This document shows, in pieces, positions 7,895 to 11,838 of a stretch of DNA of 11,838 bases (positions are counted from its first letter, which is position 1; each line of letters starts with the position of its first letter). The notes under the pieces are model-generated. The model did not search any database, was not told the DNA's origin, and saw only the letters and a list, made by a program, of their open reading frames with translations. The stretch spans positions 1 to 11,838 of the forward strand of contig UQTJ01000063.1 of NCBI GenBank assembly GCA_900544075.1, written 5' to 3'. A program made the position numbers and the translations under genes. This DNA is from an uncultured Bacteroides sp. Lineage in GTDB: Bacteria > Bacteroidota > Bacteroidia > Bacteroidales > Bacteroidaceae.

Positions 7895-9354
7895 AATGTA
7901 CCTCCCACTCCGCTGCTTTCTGCAGCTTTTACTTTATTCTTTTTACCCGAGAATCCTTTTCGAGTCATTTCACCCCAAACAGCTCGCTTATTAACAAGAT
8001 AGTTAAAGTAGCCTCTTATCGAAAAGAACACAATAAAAGGATGATATAAAAATGGTTCAAGAAAAGCAGCCAGAACTATCCACATATAAGACCTTGCTTT
8101 ACTGAATGTACCCCCAATCGTATAGTCATAAAGAATGACAACCATGCCCAAGATAACACAAAATGTATAAATGGCCAAGAATATAACTAACGCAGACCGC
8201 CAGTTCACAGCTCCAGTGAAAGCCTGGTATACAAACAATAATATTCCGAAAAACTCAATTACAGGAGCGATGAATTCAAAAATAAATACGTATGGAAGCG
8301 TTACCATTCCCAGTCGTCTATATTTATAATTAAATATGAAACGACGATGACGCATGAACGTCTGAATCAGGCCACGCCCCCAACGTATACGCTGACGGCT
8401 AAGGGTAGTCAATGTAGCAGGCACTTCGGTCCAACAGCAGTTAGCCGGAATCTGCACAATACGGTATTTACGCTTGAAATCACAACAATATCCTACCATA
8501 CGGATAATCATATCCATATCCTCAGCAAACGAATCACTGCTATAACCGCCGGCCGCAATCACAATCTTCTTATCGAAAAGACCATAACCTCCCGACACAT
8601 TCGGCATCGCATTAATAGTAGACCAACCCATCTTTCCTACAAGGAAAGAACGCATATACTCCAAGGTTTGAAACAAAGCCCACGGAGTATGAGGAGGTAA
8701 CCTCTTTACAATTCGGCCATTCTTAACGGTACAACCGTTAGATGAAGTCATCATACCACTGACAGCAATGACATCCCTTGACTCCAATATTGGCTGTATA
8801 CACTGTGCAATAGCATCTTTAGAAAGGATACAGTCCACGTCAGTATTGATGAAATAAGGATACGACGAGGCATTCAATCCAGCATTAACTGCATCAGCCT
8901 TCGTTCCTCCATTTTCCTTATCAACCACTATCAAACGTTTATATTCTGGATTTGTAGACTTGAACAAACGCTTATAAGGCTTGGTATGTATGTATTCCAC
9001 ATACGCAAACGGAACTTCCACGAGCGAAAAATTCTCAATCAAAAGCTCAAGTGTTTTATCACGGCTACCATCATTCACAATAATTACCTCAAACAAAGGA
9101 TAATCTTGACTGAGCAAAGAGTTTACATTATCAACAATCGTACGCTCCTCATTATAAGCCGATGCAACGATGGATACCCCCGGAGTATAAGGACTAGTAT
9201 CAATCATGTATTTTGAATATTCCGGTAAATGATGATACTTTTTACGCAAAATACCAATCTCTGCCAGCACCATGAGTATCACGTATGAAATGATAAGCCC
9301 CATGCTGTAAAAAAAGACAATATAACCGTAAAAATATAATATCAGCTCCTTCAT
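7891..9354 (-). CDS. Processive family 2 glycosyltransferase, membrane polysaccharide synthase
   Basis: A 487-residue inner-membrane enzyme of the cellulose/chitin/PNAG synthase type. One or two N-terminal membrane segments (about 8-36) precede the cytoplasmic GT-A domain. Key motifs are all present: VSIVASAYNEE (60-70), VNDGS with Asp95 binding the nucleotide, KENGGTKADAVNAG (146-159), TDVD with the DxD at 172-174, AED with Glu278-Asp279 near the catalytic base position, and QRIRW at 321-325, the Q/RxxRW signature of processive synthases. Three or so C-terminal membrane segments follow (about 350-380, 387-412, 423-450), which would form the polymer channel, then a basic tail. No PilZ domain is present, so no direct cyclic-di-GMP control is seen. 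The closest architectures I know are PgaC/IcaA and E. coli YaiP. The sugar cannot be read from sequence. ATGA overlaps on both sides (HEAT-like protein before, TPR-barrel after) place it at the heart of the export unit. Confidence 0.93.
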   Translation of the reverse strand: MKELILYFYGYIVFFYSMGLIISYVILMVLAEIGILRKKYHHLPEYSKYMIDTSPYTPGVSIVASAYNEERTIVDNVNSLLSQDYPLFEVIIVNDGSRDKTLELLIENFSLVEVPFAYVEYIHTKPYKRLFKSTNPEYKRLIVVDKENGGTKADAVNAGLNASSYPYFINTDVDCILSKDAIAQCIQPILESRDVIAVSGMMTSSNGCTVKNGRIVKRLPPHTPWALFQTLEYMRSFLVGKMGWSTINAMPNVSGGYGLFDKKIVIAAGGYSSDSFAEDMDMIIRMVGYCCDFKRKYRIVQIPANCCWTEVPATLTTLSRQRIRWGRGLIQTFMRHRRFIFNYKYRRLGMVTLPYVFIFEFIAPVIEFFGILLFVYQAFTGAVNWRSALVIFLAIYTFCVILGMVVILYDYTIGGTFSKARSYMWIVLAAFLEPFLYHPFIVFFSIRGYFNYLVNKRAVWGEMTRKGFSGKKNKVKAAESSGVGGTL

Positions 9355-10685
9355 AGATTATCATCATTAATTATAGGATTCTCCACATGCTCAAAAAGAA
9401 TTAAATCTCTTTGTTTACAAGTCGATTTAAGAGATTCAAAAAGCTCACGTCCATTTGGTCCAGAGAGCCATAGGCAACGCAGTGCGGTACGCCGCGTATA
9501 ATCTGAAGATTTCAGTTGATATGCCTTTACAAAAAAATCTACATTATGTTCTCCATTTATTTCCAGCAAAGCATTCAAAATAGTTCGGCGTAAGGATTCC
9601 GTTTGCTTGTAAAACAAATCCTTTATTGTTTCCTCTGCTTCAGCATAACGTCGGATTCCCATACATTCAAAAGCAGTTTGCCTATACATCAGGTCGGAAG
9701 ACTCAAAAAAAGTCATCACATGACGTAATTCACGTTCAGTACCCCAATATGCAGTTTCATGCATAAAAAACATCATCATATCACGATTCTCAGAAGTCTG
9801 CAACAGAGGTACAAATCTAGGTAAAGCTCGTTCAGAATCATGTATTTTACTAAAAATCTCATGTATTTCGATTTTGTCCCACAAAGAAAAATTAGCCTCG
9901 CGAGTAGCATCAATAGTCAGGCTTTCATCTTCAAAGAAAATATAGGGATCATCCTTTGATGCCAACATATAATACACACGGGCAGCCTTTCGCAAAGTCG
10001 GATCCTTATCATTTACCAAATGCGTCACCAAACTATCAGACAAGCGCATATTGGTCAACCGTACTGCCTGCAGTAAACGTACTTTTCGCTTATGTGAACC
10101 AAACATAAGCCCTTTTTCCACAAAATCTGTAAACCCAATCATTCTCATGATAGTTTGTATGTTCCTCAGATTTGGATCTGCGGTATTGGTAAACTGACAT
10201 ACATCTACACAAATACGAGCCCACATTCTCATCTGCCAAGCACGCCATCTTTTCGGCTTATAATCCAGTCTACGAGCTATTTCCTCTTCAGACAAATTAT
10301 CGACTGATGCGTAACAAACCTCCTTCATCTTCTCAAAATATTTCTTTCGAGTCTTCACATAGAAACGTTTTGTACGTTCTATGTAATACACATCGGCAAT
10401 CATGACTACCGTAATAAAGAGGAAACCAATCACGCAACAAAAGACAACACCATAAGCTACACGTACTACCCATGGATAATCAGCGAAAAGATGAAGATAC
10501 TGATAATAATAATAGCGGGGAACATTCCACCCGTAAAGCTCATAAGCAGTCCCTAACGGTGAATATTCCACATATTCATACTGAGAAGATGAATCAGAAG
10601 GCTCTTCTTCTGCACATAACGGAAGGACAGGCATGACTCCGCTACCTAAAAACAGAAAGTATAATATAAGCACAAATTGTTTCAT
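9351..10685 (-). CDS. Membrane-anchored protein with cytoplasmic HEAT-like repeats, probable synthase partner
   Basis: A 444-residue protein, first in the operon. I start it at the ATG at 10685 (MKQFVLILYFLFLGSG), which opens a proper signal peptide with likely cleavage after LCA (residue 25). The in-frame extension upstream begins with GTG at 10742 and runs through T-rich DNA that encodes a second hydrophobic stretch, so it is unlikely to be translated; an adjacent ATG at 10688 is an alternative. Residues 26-72 are Tyr-rich and would be periplasmic. Residues about 73-97 (VVRVAYGVVFCCVIGFLFIT) are a membrane segment, followed by a strongly basic stretch (ERTKRFYVKTRKKYF), so the remaining 340 residues face the cytoplasm. 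They are alpha-helical with HEAT-type pairs, for example DKDPTLRKAARVYYML and SDYTRRTALRCLWLSG. HEAT arrays bind proteins; given the ATGA overlap with the synthase gene, a scaffold or regulator of the synthase is the natural inference. No catalytic motif is seen. Confidence 0.8.
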   Translation of the reverse strand: MKQFVLILYFLFLGSGVMPVLPLCAEEEPSDSSSQYEYVEYSPLGTAYELYGWNVPRYYYYQYLHLFADYPWVVRVAYGVVFCCVIGFLFITVVMIADVYYIERTKRFYVKTRKKYFEKMKEVCYASVDNLSEEEIARRLDYKPKRWRAWQMRMWARICVDVCQFTNTADPNLRNIQTIMRMIGFTDFVEKGLMFGSHKRKVRLLQAVRLTNMRLSDSLVTHLVNDKDPTLRKAARVYYMLASKDDPYIFFEDESLTIDATREANFSLWDKIEIHEIFSKIHDSERALPRFVPLLQTSENRDMMMFFMHETAYWGTERELRHVMTFFESSDLMYRQTAFECMGIRRYAEAEETIKDLFYKQTESLRRTILNALLEINGEHNVDFFVKAYQLKSSDYTRRTALRCLWLSGPNGRELFESLKSTCKQRDLILFEHVENPIINDDNL

Positions 10686-10834
10686 CATTACAACCTCAGC
10701 AAAAAATAAAAAACAAAAAAATAAATAAAAAGCTCCAGTCACACACGTTACAAGAACTTTTGAATATATTTAAAACGATTGTATATAATCAAACAAATCA
10801 GTAATAGATACTTTATATCTTTCTATTTCCCATA

Positions 10835-10842
10835 CAAATATA
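10835..10842 (-). promoter_or_regulatory. Candidate -7 element for the polysaccharide operon
   Basis: The minus strand reads TATATTTG, an exact match to the Bacteroides -7 consensus TAnnTTTG, about 150 bases upstream of the HEAT-like gene start. No clear TTTG is found 19-21 bases upstream; one lies only about 10 bases away. The call therefore rests on the -7 element alone, in AT-rich DNA. It would give a leader of about 145 bases. Confidence 0.4.
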
Positions 10843-11274
10843 ATATAAAAGCACAAATGAGATACGGGCGACAAGTGGCGAACACCTATAATTAACACTT
10901 ATTCACTAGCATAACGTACTATACGACAAATACATAAATAGCCCAAACCACAATTCTCATTCGACCAAAAAAGAATCTATCCGCATCAGCATAAACAGGA
11001 GTGACATAAAATCTCCCATTCCATCGGCATAAATACAAGGGATACACATCGTCAAAACCACTATCTTCTTTCATTTCATCGTTCACTTGAGGTGGCTCGA
11101 ATACGCTTTCTGATAAGATTTATTAACTAAAGTAGAAAATACGATGAAAAGGACAGTTTTTTGTATTTCACCTCCATTAAACGGTTACCCTCACCACACA
11201 CTCCTCTGCATTTGGCATACAGCCCATCAAAAACAACCTTATTCCACACGCATTTCTGCAAAACGTCAAAGTAT

Positions 11275-11368
11275 ATTCTCTGTTTCACACTGTGGTTTAT
11301 ATATTCCACAGTGTGGTTTACATATTTCACACTGTGGTTTATGTATCCCACAGTATGAAACAGAGAAT
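11275..11368. repeat. Array of four 21-bp repeats inside a large inverted repeat
   Basis: Four 9-base cores begin at 11286, 11307, 11328 and 11349, exactly 21 bases apart. They alternate CACACTGTG, CACAGTGTG, CACACTGTG and a one-base variant, CACAGTATG. Each is a CACA-N-TGTG palindrome, with the odd and even units being reverse complements of each other. Between them are AT-rich spacers (GTTTATATATT and close variants). The outer arms, 11275-11295 and 11348-11368, form a 21-bp inverted repeat with one mismatch, so the whole block can fold into a cruciform or RNA hairpin. It lies about 145 bases before the plus-strand gene. Possible roles are a phased operator array, a structured RNA, or a minisatellite. 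Confidence 0.85.
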
Positions 11369-11469
11369 TGACAAAGAAGAAACAAAGAATATATACCGGA
11401 ATCCTGAATTAAATTTACCGAAGACTATATGTTTTCAGACAAGGTGAAGGAAGTGACAAAGAAATTATA

Positions 11470-11477
11470 TATTTTTG
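11470..11477 (+). promoter_or_regulatory. Candidate -7 promoter element of the SpmA-type gene
   Basis: TATTTTTG matches the Bacteroides TAnnTTTG element exactly and lies about 37 bases before the ATG at 11514, giving a leader of about 30 bases. No good -33 element is seen at the expected distance. The position relative to a real start makes it plausible. Confidence 0.5.
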
Positions 11478-11513
11478 TAACACAGATTAATCATGAATTA
11501 TACTTAGATAGAA

Positions 11514-11838
11514 ATGGCTTTAAACTACATCTGGATTGCATTTTTCCTTCTGGCCTTCGTGGTGGCACTGGTTAAGCTCATATTTTTAGGCGACACGGCC
11601 GTATTTCCGGAGATTATCAATTCTACTTTTACTTCTTCCAAAACGGCATTCGAAATCTCATTGGGACTGACGGGGGTGTTGTCGCTCTGGCTGGGCATCA
11701 TGAAGATTGGAGAAAAAGGGGGTGTTATCCAGCTTTTCGCCCGCCTGCTGAGTCCGCTGTTTTCGAAACTGTTTCCGGAGATTCCCAAAGGGCATCCGGT
11801 GACGGGAAGTATTTTCATGAACCTGGCGGCGAATATGC
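11514..11838 (+). CDS. SpmA-type nucleoside recognition/gate domain membrane protein (5' part only)
   Basis: The frame opens with ATG at 11514 (MALNYIWIAFFLLAFVVALV) and runs off the window after 108 residues. The sequence matches the spore maturation protein A pattern: an N-terminal membrane segment, then SSKTAFEISLGLTGVLSLWL, GIMKIGEKGGVIQLFARLLS, and LFPEIPKGHPVTGSIFMNLA followed by ANM. These membrane proteins carry the nucleoside recognition (Gate) domain. In non-sporulating Bacteroides the SpmA and SpmB halves are usually fused in one chain of roughly 400 residues, so about three quarters would lie beyond the edge; that part is family knowledge and not seen here. The role in Bacteroidota is not settled, with transport of a small solute a common suggestion. 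GC is near 47 percent against about 40 in the neighbouring operon, as for a conserved core gene. It is divergent from the polysaccharide operon. Confidence 0.85.
   Translation, partial: MALNYIWIAFFLLAFVVALVKLIFLGDTAVFPEIINSTFTSSKTAFEISLGLTGVLSLWLGIMKIGEKGGVIQLFARLLSPLFSKLFPEIPKGHPVTGSIFMNLAANM

Larger units (their letters stand above)
10686..11513. other. 828-base intergenic region between divergent transcripts
   Basis: No gene is supported here. The left part (10690-10870) is AT-rich and holds the probable promoter of the minus-strand operon. The middle (10870-11270) has short frames only, with no recognisable product, tRNA or known RNA. The right part contains the 21-bp repeat array (11275-11368) and the probable promoter of the plus-strand gene. 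A 74-codon minus-strand frame (11351-11127) reads the repeat as a seven-residue repeat, but its codons follow from the repeat and it is not called as a gene. Confidence 0.6.

Noticed and set aside
8347..8700. 117-codon plus-strand frame
   Set aside because: It lies antisense to the conserved glycosyltransferase motifs, which explain the base pattern.
10686..10742. N-terminal extension of the HEAT-like protein from a GTG start
   Set aside because: The first codon is GTG, the extra codons run through a T-rich tract, and the ATG at 10685 opens a textbook signal peptide.
11080..11110. tRNA-like T-loop resemblance (GGCTCGAATAC)
   Set aside because: No acceptor stem, anticodon arm or CCA end can be matched around it.
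11127..11351. 74-codon minus-strand frame over the 21-bp repeats
   Set aside because: Its repetitive start is a by-product of a repeat length divisible by three, the rest has no recognisable features, and plus-strand frames of similar length are equally open.
11275..11368. CRISPR-like array
   Set aside because: The period is only 21 bases, spacers are nearly identical AT-rich sequence rather than unique, and no cas gene is present.
11525..11818. 97-codon minus-strand frame
   Set aside because: It is antisense to the SpmA-type gene, whose protein sequence matches a known family.

Overview
The window looks like chromosomal DNA of a Bacteroides-type gut bacterium (genus-level inference, species not resolved). 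The supporting signs are lipoproteins with Bacteroidota-style lipoboxes, AT-rich sequence ahead of starts with no clear Shine-Dalgarno, several -7 promoter elements of the TAnnTTTG type, and families common in that group (DUF1573, DUF4838, YaiO-type barrel, fused SpmA/SpmB).

Layout from left to right. Bases 1-257 have no gene but hold a strong minus-strand terminator (181-219). A 555-residue lipoprotein of unknown function (258-1925, minus) follows, with its own probable promoter and a long leader (1926-2285) that carries hairpins and a 38-codon ORF. A tightly packed five-gene minus-strand operon then runs from 10685 down to 2286, in transcription order: a membrane-anchored HEAT-like protein, a processive family 2 glycosyltransferase, a 981-residue TPR plus outer-membrane beta-barrel protein (YaiO type), a DUF4838 lipoprotein resembling glycoside hydrolases, and a small DUF1573 lipoprotein. 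Junctions are ATGA overlaps (twice), a roughly 14-base overlap and a one-base gap. An 828-base non-coding region (10686-11513) separates this operon from a divergent gene and contains an array of 21-bp repeats inside a large inverted repeat. At the right edge is the 5' part of a plus-strand SpmA-type nucleoside-recognition/gate membrane protein (11514 to window end).

How the genes may work together (inference from family knowledge): the operon has the parts of a synthase-dependent exopolysaccharide machine. The glycosyltransferase would polymerise sugar and pass it across the inner membrane, the HEAT-like protein would be its inner-membrane partner, the TPR arm would guide the chain through the periplasm to the barrel, and the two lipoproteins would trim, modify or bind it. 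The plan parallels Pga, Bcs and Alg systems, and the E. coli yaiP/yaiO pair, but the accessory set is different: no PilZ domain and no PgaB-type deacetylase are visible. I know of no characterised polymer for this gene set, and this is the most interesting part of the window.
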